Shown piece by piece: positions 12,294 through 23,690 of a stretch of DNA of 64,000 nt. The position numbers were made by a program, and so were the translations under genes. Source of the DNA: Heterobilharzia americana (lineage: Eukaryota; Platyhelminthes; Trematoda; Strigeidida; Schistosomatidae); contig OX104130.1 of the NCBI GenBank assembly GCA_944470555.2, positions 62,191,160 through 62,255,159 on the forward strand, given 5' to 3'. The notes under the pieces are model-generated. The model was not told the origin of the DNA and ran no database searches. It saw only the letters and a program-made list of their open reading frames with translations. Within the stretch, counting starts at the first letter, position 1. Every line of letters begins with the position of its first letter.

Positions 12294-13163
12294 TCTGCAG
12301 TCAATAGTCAATGCCGAGTGGAATGTTTCGTACCACTATCAAACAGATATCTGGCAACTTTAAACTTACTCCTACTACACAGGATTGTTGTATTTGATCT
12401 TAGCTAGTTCTGATAAACCTGTAGAACACTGTGAATAATATAAAGCAATAATACATAAGTTAGTCCGACTATCAAACTGTAATCTTTATCAATAAAACTC
12501 AGTGACAACTGCGAAATGAACTACACGTTGCTGATTTACAACCACTTTTTGATTTAACTATATTCCCTGTATGGATATTTATTTTGATATCTAACATAAA
12601 CACTTGTCATATACATGTATTCTTATAAATCTTCATTATGTAGGCTAGATTGCTTTGAGTAGAGATGAGTGCCTAAAACTACGATATACTGATCTGCGTA
12701 GATCATTCTGAACATTGAAAATCAAATTCAGGTTAGTTGGCTTTTACATATTTCTTGTAATGAATGTAACCTTAGATATAATTTAAAGCGTTGTCTTTAA
12801 CAAGGCTTCATCAAGCAAATTTTGGGTATTTCACTTCAGCATCTAAATTCACGGACAAATTTATGACTGTGTCCTCGTATACAGCATAACAGAAACTAAC
12901 TACTGAAAATGTCTTCTCAAGTTAATGAAAATCTAGAAACCAGAAAAAGGAGATGGGTTGTACTGCTAAAAGTGGACCAAAAATACTTGGAATATACGAT
13001 CTGAATATTATATGAGAGTAGAAATTTTACCGAGAAAGGGGAAAAGGAATAAAAATTACTTTCCAGTAATGGTGATGCTAGTGATGATGATCCCGGTAAT
13101 GGGAAAGGCTTATAAGGTGAATATGAATGAGATCAACTATAGGAGGACATAATTATTAACATT
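12294..13163. other. Anonymous AT-rich DNA
   Basis: Nothing recognised. Confidence 0.4.
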
Positions 13164-13265
13164 TGGTGGTGATTGAAGGTGAAGTGGAAATCTTAGTCGT
13201 GGCAGGATTCGAACCAGCGATCTGCAGCAGCCCAGATTTTCATTTCACTCTCAATCATCACCTAG
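13164..13265. mobile_element. SINE-D inverted composite
   Basis: The sequence starts ggtgattgaaggtgaag and ends cactctcaatcatcacc, so the two ends are complementary. A B-box complement (ggattcgaaccagcg) lies near 13201-13215. This reads as two tails of one tRNA-derived family joined in opposite orientation. Related copies are at 31.4, 36.6, 58.7 and 62.7 kb. Confidence 0.65.
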
Positions 13266-13428
13266 TATCAATCGATACAAATCTGCCCAACCACAGCTAT
13301 CTCATATAGTCAAACTAGTCAACTTATTAAACATTATTACCAGATAATTTGACTCCACAAGTTCAGCTTATTCCTCTAACAAAAAGCATCTAGTAGTGTT
13401 AACAATCAGCTAACCAATTTAGACTTAC

Positions 13429-13979
13429 CACAACGGTTCACTTAAGTGTGTTCTTTCAGCATCAAAGTAACAATGACTTAAAGTAGTTTTCAGTTGGGCT
13501 TGTTCAACATTTCTGGGTAAATGATTATCTAAATACATATCATTTGATGAATCCCTTCTTGAAGTTGAACATAATGTTACTGTAGGTGAATGCATACATG
13601 CCTCTTTCTTGTTTCTTGTTAATCCTGGATAAAGTAAAGTTGGATAGTCATTAACTTTTGGAGTTGATTTACTCGATAAACTTTGTGAAGAACAGTAATA
13701 ATATTTAGGTTTAAGTGTTTCACTTACAAACATTGGTGACTGAAATTGTGTTTGTTCACAAGGTCTATTGTAAGGAATTGTTTTATTCATGGAATAGTTA
13801 GTCCAGTTTTGTTGATTAATTCGTAGATCATAGTTTGATTGGTTGATTATTGATTGTTTGTTGCCTTGAGATTGAGTTTTATGACCACTGCTATGATTAG
13901 AATCATCTAAATCAACATTGACTACTGTTCTGTGTGGTGAAATCCAAACATTGTGTGTACTAACAGAGTTATGTAAGCC
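13429..13979 (-). CDS. Host gene exon 7 (Ser/Asn-rich, function unknown)
   Basis: Last exon I can place in the seven-exon minus-strand gene. The acceptor is aactacag before GGCTTACAT and the donor is TTGTG followed by gtaagt. The exon is 551 nt, starts in phase 0 (matching exon 6) and ends with two bases of a codon, so at least one more exon must follow to the left. It encodes residues 783-965 of the predicted protein. The sequence is hydrophilic, rich in Ser, Asn, Gln and Thr, with a YYYCSSQSLSSKS stretch and no membrane segment. The open frame extends six codons upstream of the acceptor to an ATG, but that ATG lies in the intron. No family was recognised; the exon call rests on splice sites, phase and composition. 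Confidence 0.75.
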
Positions 13980-14384
13980 CTGTAGTTTTTTATCCATAGC
14001 ATAGGTTGATTTATGATTGTAAGGTGAATTTAAAACAAAAAGGATAGTACCATTTTAAGCACATGTATGATGAATAAACATAAAAATATTTACAGTCAGA
14101 TTAAATGTAAATAATAACGAAATTTAAGATTCACTTTCTGTTTACGCGTAAAAATACGATCTCATATTTATTCTTTATTTTTACAAATTGAATGTTGATA
14201 TTGATCATCAAAATTCAATGTGTCCAACATTGATAAATCAGATTTTTAATTCAGTTTTAGTTTGAATACCTACCTATATGATAGGTAAACTTAGAGATAC
14301 AGCCCTAAAATTACTAATTTATTCTTAAAGAGAAAACGGTTACCCACCAGATTTATAGAGAAAAATATAAAAGAAAGGAAGATT

Positions 14385-14930
14385 ATGGAACGGATTCAGA
14401 TAGCTTCGAAGAAAATACTTTTACTGAATTTCAGATTCAAAAGTGAAATTACCGGAGATATCCTTCGTCAACATTTATCAACGTCCTTAAATAGGACGTT
14501 CTATACTGCGAACTTGCGTACTGAGTTTTTATATCAACAGCTGATTCGTCAGTGTGTGGAAGACAAGTTGTCGCATTCTGTCTCATCTTTGTGTGTTTAC
14601 AAGTTCAATTATTAATGCGCAGTTGAGTTTATCTGCCGTACTATGCTCTCGATTGGAAAGTGAGCTTGGAAACATTACCCAGCCTGGTTGCTGAAGAGTG
14701 AGCACAAAACCATCTCCAGTCCCATCGCTGGAGATTTCGTAGACTCTAGACACCTGGCTTCTCTGGAAACCTCTTTCAAAGTTCGTTACGAAGTTCGACT
14801 AAACCATTGGAAATAAGTGAGCATTAGACACTTATGGGCAGGTGAAGCTCTAACATTTCACATAATTATTTATTTTCCGCAGATACGAAATCTTATTGTA
14901 CACTGAGTTTTGTAAAAGCTGTTGAGATCA
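14385..14930 (+). mobile_element. Penelope-like element, C-terminal fragment with GIY-YIG remnant
   Basis: One plus-strand frame, broken by two stops, reads SEITGDILRQHLSTSLNRTF, then VEDKLSHSVSSLCVYKFNY, CRTMLSIGK, HYPAWLLKSEHKTISS and FVDSRH. These blocks match in order the linker and GIY-YIG endonuclease region of schistosome PLEs (family pattern CxYxFxCSCxxxYIGRTxRxL, then EHxPxWL, then HLVDSGH). The GIY and YIG residues themselves have decayed. It lies antisense to the host gene in intron 6. Confidence 0.65.
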
Positions 14931-15179
14931 TGCCTTCTATTGCGTAATATCATTTCATGCCCTATATTTACACCTATTGATTAAGTTTAACCTCTGACAA
15001 GAAACTGGTCTGGAACATTCTATCATTCTACTTACATATTTACGAATGTGCAGCTGTGAAAATAATTCCACAAAAAGATAATTATCATCGCTGTGGCCTC
15101 TTTTTTATTTCTATTTGTGTAGGAGATTTTATTTTCTAACTTATTTATTCCCCTTCTCTAAATCTATTCACCTCAGAAG

Positions 15180-15425
15180 TCATATAAAGGTTCATGAACA
15201 ACAATCGAATCTTCCATATCTCGAAATACTTTGCTTGTGAATCACTGGAACTCAGTACCAGAACATATAGTGTCAGCATTCTGCATTGATACTTCCGAAG
15301 TAAGACTGGATATCGAAACTACTACCACTAGCAAGGACCTATACAGGTCAATGAAAGCCTTTCCTCACTCCCGAAGACCAAAAATTGACTTAATTTATGC
15401 ATAAATTCTCGAACGACAAGCAGAA
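15180..15425 (+). mobile_element. LINE C-terminus, CR1/Jockey-like remnant
   Basis: The plus strand reads RNTLLVNHWNSVPEHIVSA and then VRLD. The NxWNSxP signature with a downstream FKxRLD-like block is typical of the C-terminal end of CR1/Jockey-type LINE ORF2 proteins. Frameshifts and stops make it a fossil. No tail or 5' part was found. Confidence 0.5.
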
Positions 15426-15639
15426 CTTACTTTGTACAGAACATAAAGATAATATTACTCCGATTTATTTATTAGATAGTAGACATAGCAATTTATGGAA
15501 TAATTCTTAGGGTAGACATGCATCATGTTCGAATTCCCATCTAACAGTGTTAAAATAAAGTGGTAGAAATAATATTCGTAAATAATCCAACAAACTAAAG
15601 ATGACTTTTACCAGATATAAACCTAGTCGAATAATAATG

Positions 15640-15862
15640 ACATTGGTTGTTTCGAGGGGTTGTAGCGTGTGAGGTTTCGTTGATTTGAAGTGGGTTGTGT
15701 TAATGCGTATAGCGAATGTGTAAGTTGCTAGTGCACGTTTAGGTGATGGCAAAGTGAAGGGGACGTCGGCGTACGAACCAGGGACCTCCTGACCCACGGT
15801 CGAGTCCTCGAGCTCTGAGCTACACCCCGAGAAAGTGTATTCAAACACAACGAAACCATCAT
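15640..15862 (-). mobile_element. SINE-C, tRNA-derived
   Basis: On the minus strand, a tRNA-like block reads ggggtgtagctcagagctcg (A box tagctcagagc) and, 40 bp on, ccctggttcgtacgcc (B box). The downstream flank does not pair as an acceptor stem, so it is a SINE-like relic and not a tRNA gene. Only one copy is in this window. Confidence 0.55.
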
Positions 15863-16129
15863 GTATCAATCCGGTTCTTAGAACAATTGGATTGTTATTT
15901 AGTGTTCATTAGGAAAATGTTTCGATACAGATTTCCGTAAGTTTAATTAATAAGCAGTGACTTGAGTGGTCAACCAAGTCGAGACTACGTATAGAAACCC
16001 GCCGATGAGATTAGATGATAGGAGTACTTTATAGCGACAGAAACAGGAGTTAGTGGTTCATTGCATTCAAACTTGGCGAATGAATAGTAATACATTCACC
16101 GTCAAATATTACGGCGGTGGGCCTAGTCC

Positions 16130-16232
16130 TTTACGTAGCCAACAGAGCACACTTCTAAGGAGTTGCAAACTAGGATGAAAGAGCTTTCAGGTGCTTCAAG
16201 TTTTTCAGTGGTTTTCCAATTGATGCCAATTC
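16130..16232 (+). mobile_element. SINE-A 3' fragment, diverged
   Basis: Contains agagcacacttctaaggag, actaggatgaaagagc and cagtggttttccaattgatg, which correspond to the last 100 bp of plus-oriented SINE-A. Confidence 0.5.
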
Positions 16233-17117
16233 CTGGGGAAAACTAATTTGAGATCAGTTTGCAAATGATTTACAAACTGATCATTTTATCGTAGGTATAC
16301 GGGCTCATGGAAATCGGGTTACACTGCTAGTGAGCTGGTTTAGCTTCAAAAGAGAGAAACGGTTCTCCAGTATTTAGATCACTATGATCTCACTTGTGAA
16401 ATTTACAGATCAGTCTAAGTGATTTCCAACCATTCGAGTTGTTCAGTAGTCGAACACTTTCAGATTAATGAACCACTGAGTATGTAAGAATATATTTAAC
16501 GTTCAGATAACTGAATTATATTCACCTGGCAAAATTCCATATGTAGGACTGTGTCTACATGAATACAACAGTTACTACAATAAAATTGCATTGATTTATT
16601 CTGATAATTTATACAAATCAGTTGATCTTTACCTATATTTTGTCGGAAGCCAGTTCACACCAATAAGTTATACGACCAGTGATACAGCAAGCTCTAAATG
16701 ATAGTCTCTACAAATATTTGATGGATATAAATTTCATTCAGGCCATAATTTGGACTGCCAAGAAAATGGTATGAGATTTTCGTTAAATAAAAATGGATGG
16801 AAGTAGACTAAGCGAATAAACTCATGAAAATCTGTCATAATGTAAATGTGGACAGCTGTTTACACAACTTTCGAAAAGAATATTTTATATAGGTCTCAGA
16901 TATGCATATGATAGTGAATATTTTATTAATGAAGTTCTTTCAAGGTAGACAGTGAACTTTTTCTATTAATTGTTGAAGTAAATTTCAGTCTAGGAAGAAT
17001 AGTTTTACAAAATGAAGTAAATTTTCAACTAAAAATAATGTCAACTATAGGAAAATAAAAGATCTAATTTAAAGTATTTGGTTTGAAAATTTGTGGGGAT
17101 TGACTCATTACAAGTTG

Positions 17118-17240
17118 TTAGTCATCATGAGCTGACATCAAACAAAGAACTGTTGAAAATCTTGGAGGTCTGGGCAGATATTTCTTTTCACTAAGGGACA
17201 TACTCATGATTCCATCAGAGATCTAACCTAGTTATCATGA
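17118..17240 (-). mobile_element. SINE-A fragment, very diverged
   Basis: catcatgagctgacatcaaa, gaactgttgaaaatcttgg and tctgggcagatatttctt follow the order of minus-oriented SINE-A. Identity is low. Confidence 0.4.
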
Positions 17241-17552
17241 TGAACATTTAAATGTTTCATGAGATAATTCTGACTTCTATTTTCCCTTCGAATTATAGTG
17301 AATATGGACTACAAAGAGATGATATACACTAAAAATCAGTGGAATGAGGCTCACTTGTGTGAGTAAACCTTTGAGTGGTTGGTATCAGAAGAAATCCGTT
17401 TTCCTCTCAGTTGTCAGGCACAAAAACATATATCAAACTTGCCTGAAACTGATGTTTTATTGACTAGATGTTGTGGATACGCAGTTTAGTTGTCAAGATT
17501 AATCAATGAACCACTTATATTAAGCATTAATAATTATGAAAGTATCAGTTAC

Positions 17553-18126
17553 CTTATTAACAGTTGATAAACAGCCATCAGTATTCTCTGTAGAATAACA
17601 CTGACCGATGAGACCGATGGAACATAGAGAATTAGCTGATGACCATGATGATGAAGATGACAAACAGGGATGCTGTGGTGGTTTTGATCGATGTAGCAAC
17701 AAATTACTTTTTTGCTCATTTAGCTCCTGATGATTATTTCCATTCATGTACAGATTGGTTAGAAATGGTTCCTGATGATTATTTCTTAACTTTATTGGTG
17801 TGTCAAGTAAACACTGTTGTTGTTGTTGCTGTTGCTGTCTCTGCTGATGCTGATGAGATTTCATTTCAGCCGATATAATACTCCACCGGTGTACATCATT
17901 TTCATAATTTCCATTTAATGCATTGTGATCAGTTAACCTTCTGGCTAAATTTAAATTATCCTTGAAGATACCATTTTGATGATTTTCATTACTGGTTGTC
18001 TGTATGCCAATATCACAAAAACACTTCCTTTCTTCAGATATAGTTTTATCAAGTGACTGGTCAGTCTCTGCATTGACTATCGATGATGGCGTTGATGAGG
18101 ATGGCTTAGTTGCATGTGAAGACACG
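17553..18126 (-). CDS. Host gene exon 6 (poly-Gln containing)
   Basis: 574-nt exon with acceptor atgcttctag before CGTGTC and donor GTTAATAAG followed by gtaact. The first base completes the codon started by AG at the end of exon 5 (AGC, Ser), and the exon ends in phase 0, matching exon 7. It encodes residues 592-782. The sequence is polar and low-complexity, with a His/Gln run (HQHQQRQQQQQQQQ, about residues 682-696), a Ser/Trp patch (SSSSSWSSANSLCSIG) near its end, and Cys-rich CFCDIGIQTT near its start. No catalytic motif or membrane segment is visible. Function unknown. The antisense 79-codon ORF at 17639-17878 is a shadow of this exon. Confidence 0.78.
17814..17856 (-). repeat. CAG/CAA/CAT repeat encoding Gln/His run
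   Basis: On the coding strand, a mixed CAT, CAG and CAA tract encodes 14 residues, eight of them consecutive Gln. Interruption by CAA and CGG codons suggests a fairly stable tract. Confidence 0.85.
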
Positions 18127-18495
18127 CTAGAAGCATGGTATTAAAGTGAAATCAAGAGAAGTTCTTTCAATAGCAAAAGATATGAGTAAAATTAATTTTT
18201 ATCAAACACGCCATATCAAGTAATTATTGGTTTCCATAACTTCAGTGTTTAACGCAAACATGTAAGTGTTTAGGTGTAACCCTGGCTAATTTTAGTTGCC
18301 AACACAATATCATTGCCCGATGAATCACAGCATACTCAACAGGTCTTTCTTAAGTTAGATAGCACCGGCAGGATAAATTCCGATGTTGTTCAGTTAAGCA
18401 AATTCCTTCTCATTCCAGAATAGTAAACAGACTTTATAACGGACTAGGATTAGTTGCAGAACAACTGAAAACCATGAATGTCCATATGTTTATAG

Positions 18496-18535
18496 TGGTC
18501 CAGTGCTCTCAGGTTTTCAGTTGTTCTCTAAATTC
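18496..18535 (+). mobile_element. SINE-A scrap
   Basis: gtccagtgctctcaggtttt followed by cagttgttctc matches part of the plus-oriented SINE-A 3' region. Confidence 0.4.
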
Positions 18536-18559
18536 CTATAGCCTCATATATTTGTTGAG

Positions 18560-20160
18560 GGCGAGTTCGAACTATGTTGGAAAGGCTTAGTGGGTTGCGT
18601 TCAGTGCTTTCGTTTTACCCACTCTATGACAACTATCAATTAAATGCGACAAAATACAGCTCCTTATTGACTTAACCAGTCATTTGCCCAGTCAAGAAGG
18701 CAGGTGTTCTGTTGTACATTGGTTATGGTGTCTAGTCGTACACCCAATATAACTATCTCCACGGGAGCAACTGAAATGATAAATGCACATGGAAGTGGTG
18801 GAACTTGGCAACTTGTCCTTCGTTTGACAAGAAACAATTCATCGAGTAGAAAACGATAGACGGAGACTATCTGCATGAAAAGTCCTTTAAGCGGTCTCCA
18901 ACTGTTTGTGGAATAGGATCTCACTAAATTGTAACTTTATGGATAGTGATTTGCTTCGAACAGTTACTGCTTTACGTCTTCTATCCCCTTTATTCACATA
19001 CCTGTTTATAAAAGCATGAAGATAACTTATTTCAGTTAATGAATTTGAAATATGCTCTGACTCACTCTGTAGAGTGTCATCTGAGTAGATTTTCCTTGCT
19101 ATGGCTGTTAAACATTTCACTACATTTCATTTATACCGCATAGGTATAGAACTAAGGAAGTGTGTGTATTGACAAGCAGATTTGGTTCTTCTATAATAAA
19201 TACGTACCTAATTAAATGGAGTCTAAAATATTTATATAGACATATAGAAACAAATTTACCATAAAGAAAGTTTCTAGTCAATGAAATGCCCCAGGAATTA
19301 AAAGAATTGTTTCTGAATTACATAAATCCCACAAAACAGTTCCGCGGAGAAAAGGATGAACCTTATGAAGTCTGTAGAAAATCTGAGATCAGAAGGAAAA
19401 TACCTAGTTTGTCTAGAAAAAAGTCCGAAAGCATTCGGCCTAAAAGCAAATCCACTGCAATTCCATCCACCTGTCTATAAAATGCATTATCGAAAACTAA
19501 GTGTACTTTCATTGGACGCCTAAGAAGCAATTCCTTGAATTCAGCCTCAGAAATTCCAATTTTGTTTTGTCTCTCTATTACTTGCAGACATATAAAATCA
19601 GCTGTCTCAGTGAGCGTTACATTGATGAATAGTGACGATAAATATATCGATATCATACATTTTCCACTGACATTCTCTTCTGTAGCTCTGAAAATCAAAT
19701 CCAAGACATCCTTCAGACTATGTTTTACAACTAGTTTGTGGAGGAGTCCTAACCACTTTGTGACTCTGTGATATGATGAGGCACATATTTCTACGACTGA
19801 ACGGTAGGAGACCCAGGCTTGTGGATTTTAGGTAGACTATACAGCTATGGTATGCTGCAGCTGGTGGGCTTCAGTTGGTCATGCAATACTCCTGAGATTA
19901 AATCTGTTAATTTGAGTTCTTTATAAAAACTCTTTTTCACCCTGGCATTTAATTTTCTAGAATTACTTAGCTTCTAAAACTTAATTTGATCGCCTAGAAG
20001 ATAACTAATTTTGTTGATGTAACCTCTTTTGTCCAACAACAGTATACCTTTTCTCTTGTTTGGTTTACTCATAATTAGCGTTCCATTCTACCTTGGCTTT
20101 TAGTAAGCTTCTCGATATTACTTCGTTAACAAACTGTTTGCAGAACTCCTAACACATTTG
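18560..20160 (-). mobile_element. Penelope-like element: RT plus GIY-YIG endonuclease, decayed
   Basis: Minus-strand PLE with domains in the family order. From right to left: SKPNKRKGILLLDKRGYINK (about 20075-20015), YSLPKIHKPGSP (about 19840-19803, the PLE LPKIHKPG block), SLFINVTLTETADFICLQVI and FYRQVDGIAVDLLLGRMLSDF (within 19704-19363; the usual DGxAMGSPLGPxLADI core, degraded), ISYLHAFINRYV (about 19035), then CIYHFSCSRGDSYIGCTTR and EHLPSWLGK (about 18785-18690). The last is a GIY-YIG-type site with YIG intact in an otherwise stop-broken frame. 19130-19360 has no PLE similarity and could be a retained intron, which PLEs are known to keep, or an insertion. Confidence 0.75.
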
Positions 20161-20877
20161 TATTACTAATAGTTGTCGGCCAACGTAGTTTTAAACCTGG
20201 TTTTTTCCATTATTTAATGACACAACCAAGTCAGATGTTTAAGATAAAAAGTCTTCAAAGTGTGTATCAGTATCAAGTTCACTAGATTTTGGTCTATAAC
20301 CATCACTGTGTTTAGGGTCTAGGGATCCATTTTAGCCCATAGATATCTTAATCGCTTATCTTGGCCGTTTCATGACTGTGAGTCACCGAAACTGGAATTT
20401 AAGACAACATGAACTAGCAGTTCATAAAATTCTGGTTTGATGCTATGTATTAGCCTGGCCAATCTCAAGCTCCTTCTCACCTACTTTTATTAAGAATCGT
20501 GTTGTCGATTCATGTAGATAAGTGGATGAGATACAAAACACAATAAATCTACCTCATCAGCTGACTTAACCAACTGACATTGAACGCGCTAGTTTGTTTT
20601 GTTTTGAAAAGAATTTCAGAAATGCTGTTTGAGTCTGTTTAAGTCAAGTTTACAACAAAGATAATTGATTAAAAGAAATCTGTATTTGAGATTTTAAAAG
20701 TAGGGCTAGTTATTGTTTCACTTGAGCTAAGCTATTCACAGAAATGGTTTAGCGATAATCATATTCACTACAGACATTTTCCATCACATAGGGACATTGG
20801 GTAAAACCGTTAAAATTCAAGGAAGCACAAGGTTTCAGTCTCTTTCTGACTCAATCTCCGTTACTCACATGTGACTA

Positions 20878-20945
20878 TTTAGTGCTCTTGTCTTTTCAGT
20901 GGAACTTTAACTAACATCAGTTTGTGATAAATAATAATCCTACAC
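20878..20945 (+). mobile_element. SINE-A 3' scrap
   Basis: tagtgctcttgtcttttcag and actaacatcagtttgtgat match the last part of plus-oriented SINE-A. Confidence 0.45.
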
Positions 20946-21283
20946 TTAACAATGATGTATTTTGAGCTGCATTTCTCGGAATCATTACGAAAATCTTATA
21001 TCTTCGGAAATCTTGGTGTTGAGAATACAGTCAGATACCATCACATCTTATCGTGAAGTGGATATAGATAAATAGCGTTCAACACAATGACACAATTATA
21101 ACATGTTTACTAAGAGACCTAAGTATTTTGACTTTGTCCATTTACACTGTCAGGTGTCTGGATCATTAAGAAGTTCAGAATAAAATGAAAGAGGAGTTAA
21201 GTGTTTTTAGATTTGCGTAGGTTTCCTATTCGATATTAGCTCATTTTTTACAAGCCCTGAAAGAAGGATTGAAGTCACAGCTT

Positions 21284-21360
21284 GTATATCCAACTGACGA
21301 ATCCTGAAAGAGACAAAACGAACGTCCTAAACTCCACTGCTAGCCACTAACCATCATTAA
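21284..21360 (+). mobile_element. SINE-B body fragment
   Basis: tatccaactgacgaatcc, acaaaacgaacgtcc and cactgctagccactaacc are the headless SINE-B body. Confidence 0.65.
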
Positions 21361-22426
21361 TATTATAAAGGAATTGCTTTAACTTCTTATAAAATTTAAA
21401 CGAAGCGTTTGCATAATTTGTATCTATTGGTATGAATAAAGCAAACTTGGTTATTCTTTAAAAGAATTCGTGATTGAAAATTGAAGTTATTCAAAAGATT
21501 ACAGTAGAAGTAAACCGATGAACTTATGAATAGTTTTATATGAAATTTTGTGAATAAACTATTTAACAATCCAAATCCCATCTGGCATATCATTTTCGAC
21601 AGAACCCGAATATGTCTAGTAAATAATTAAGTAAACATGTTTTTGCTTCAGTGTTCATATCGTATATTCAAACTTCGTAGAAAATATATAAGGGTAACAA
21701 ATTAAAGAAAGCTATGTGAAAAATAATCCGTCTTTAGGTTTTGGTGTTAAAAAGAGATAGATAAACTGGGATCACAAATGAATCGATATATACATATAGA
21801 TAATGACTATGTGAAATAGTAAAATTCAGTTGAATGTTTGTGGTAAATCTTGAACTTAGAAGTTTTGCATCTTGATTGGTTATCATCATCAAGGTGTATT
21901 TCAGAATTTGAGAAAACTAATGCTCACTTCTGATATTCATATTTTTGCTTTAAAGTGGTACAATCGATCACGATTACTAACTCACTAAATCGGTTACAAT
22001 ACTTGGTGAGATAAAGTATTAGTCATCAGTAGTCTACACCGACGTATTTTTGTTCATCAGGTAATACAGTATGGCTGTTGACTAAGATATTCTTTGAAAG
22101 GTTTTGATTGCCATATAGTATACTCTGACTGAAAAAAATTAGTAAAGCATCAGATAAGTTTTTGTTTGGTAGAATTTTAAACGCCAGATTCAAATGAAAC
22201 AAGTTTAGATTAACCGATCTTATACATCAAATATCAGCTCTTTCTTCAGCTATACATACAATAGGTTGTAAATGACAGTATGGACTATACTGATAACTAT
22301 AGTTATTGCTACATTTCACTTGTGGAGTTTCGCATAATTATAGAAGTAATCAAGTTTTTAAAAAAAGTGGGTGAAACAATAAACATAGGAGTATAACTTG
22401 GTCACTATGGTCGATTGTTATTCCAT

Positions 22427-22740
22427 TTTAGTCTGTTTATTAAAAATATCACACAGTGAAGGAACAGTATCATTTACTGGATAACGTTTCCGACAAAATT
22501 TATGGTCCATATTCATATCAGGTAACTCCACAACTTCAAGACAGTCTTTATATATTCTAAATTCTGTCTCCTTCTCTGTGATGACAAGAGGAGTAGAATT
22601 TTCCATATATTTGGGACAGGTTCAGAATCATTTTTATTTCTGCATGTATTTGGTATTGATTCGATAAACAAAGATTCGGTTATCAATCTCTCCCTCCACC
22701 CAACTAAGTTGGTTTTTAACGCTGTCGTCCTATCTCACCC
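22427..22740 (-). repeat. Left arm of near-perfect long inverted repeat, with ORF
   Basis: About 314 bp that is the reverse complement of 23377-23690, with only a few differences seen, all at the inner end. On the minus strand it carries an ORF (ATG at 22606) beginning MENSTPLVITEKE and containing FCRKRYPVNDTVPSLCDIF. The frame leaves the arm after NKQTK and stops at once. The arms could be long terminal inverted repeats of an unknown element or the product of a recent inverted duplication. The ORF has no recognised family. Confidence 0.85.
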
Positions 22741-22855
22741 TACTGTGTGATTGTGTGTAATTGCGTGCAGTGCTATAGCCGAGTTTTTCTCTAAATTTCT
22801 TGTCTTATTAGGATAATCTTGATTTAGCCAAGTTTTATGCTCTGTTATTCTAATT

Positions 22856-23174
22856 GTTATTCATCGTAGACTGACATCAGTTGGAGGAACAAAGGAAACC
22901 TGGGAGCACTGGACAGCTGTTTCGTCCTAGTATGGGACTCCTCAGCAGTGCGCACCCACGACCCCACCAGCAGGGATCGAACCCGCGACCTTCAGGTTCC
23001 GCGGCCAGCGCGTTACCATTGAGCCACTGGGTCAGAATCCAATGCTCCATATTTCCAACTTCTGTTAGCTCACGATATATAGCGCAACCGCCACCCAATG
23101 TCATCGCTGAGTATTTGTCCTCATGGCCATCAGGCTTTGACTCTACCGGTCACGACTTGTCATTGGAACTTCTG
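22856..23174 (-). mobile_element. SINE-A, well-preserved copy
   Basis: Long minus-oriented SINE-A: attcatcgtagactgacatc, ctggacagctgtttcgtcc, gtatgggactcctcagcag, B-box complement (gggatcgaacccgcgacc), A-box complement (ccattgagccactggg), then cacgatatatagcgcaacc to cacgacttgtcattgg. It lies in the spacer between the arms of the long inverted repeat. ORFs on both strands across it are shadows. Confidence 0.88.
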
Positions 23175-23376
23175 TTATTCTAATCAACTCAGGTCGACTA
23201 CTTTGACCTGTGTATTTGACCTCGCAATAATTGTAAGGGATTCGGTAGATCAGATTATTTTACTTGATTGCATCAATAGGATCTTATAACCTGTAAAGCC
23301 TATTTCTAAGCTAGTTTGTCGGTTTGAATGCCACTTTAATCCCACCCTTATTGAGAATTCTTCGTAATGCCTCAGT

Positions 23377-23690
23377 GGATGGGATAGGACGACAGCGTTA
23401 AAAACCAACTTAGTTGGGTGGAGGGAGAGATTGATAACCGAATCTTTGTTTATCGAATCAATACCAAATACATGCAGAAATAAAAATGATTCTGAACCTG
23501 TCCCAAATATATGGAAAATTCTACTCCTCTTGTCATCACAGAGAAGGAGACAGAATTTAGAATATATAAAGACTGTCTTGAAGTTGTGGAGTTACCTGAT
23601 ATGAATATGGACCATAAATTTTGTCGGAAACGTTATCCAGTAAATGATACTGTTCCTTCACTGTGTGATATTTTTAATAAACAGACTAAA
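23377..23690 (+). repeat. Right arm of near-perfect long inverted repeat, with ORF
   Basis: Mirror copy of the left arm. It carries the same ORF on the plus strand (ATG at 23511), ending NKQTK then two codons and a stop outside the arm (23699). The inner boundary is near the gggataggacgac phrase and the outer boundary at cagactaaa. The two arms point outward from a 636-bp spacer. Confidence 0.85.

Larger units (their letters stand above)
13980..17552 (-). other. Intron 6 of the host gene
   Basis: 3.6-kb intron containing PLE, LINE and tRNA-derived fragments listed separately. 14931-15179 and 16233-17117 hold nothing else recognised. Bounded by donor AAG/gtaact at 17553 and acceptor ctacag at 13980. 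Confidence 0.65.

Noticed and set aside
17639..17878. 79-codon plus-strand ORF rich in V and A
   Set aside because: Antisense shadow of the Gln-rich exon 6.
22881..23183. 100-codon ORF with GSNPRPSGSAASA
   Set aside because: It is a read-through of SINE-A; similar ORFs appear in every SINE-A copy (7903, 22877, 27851, 58340).
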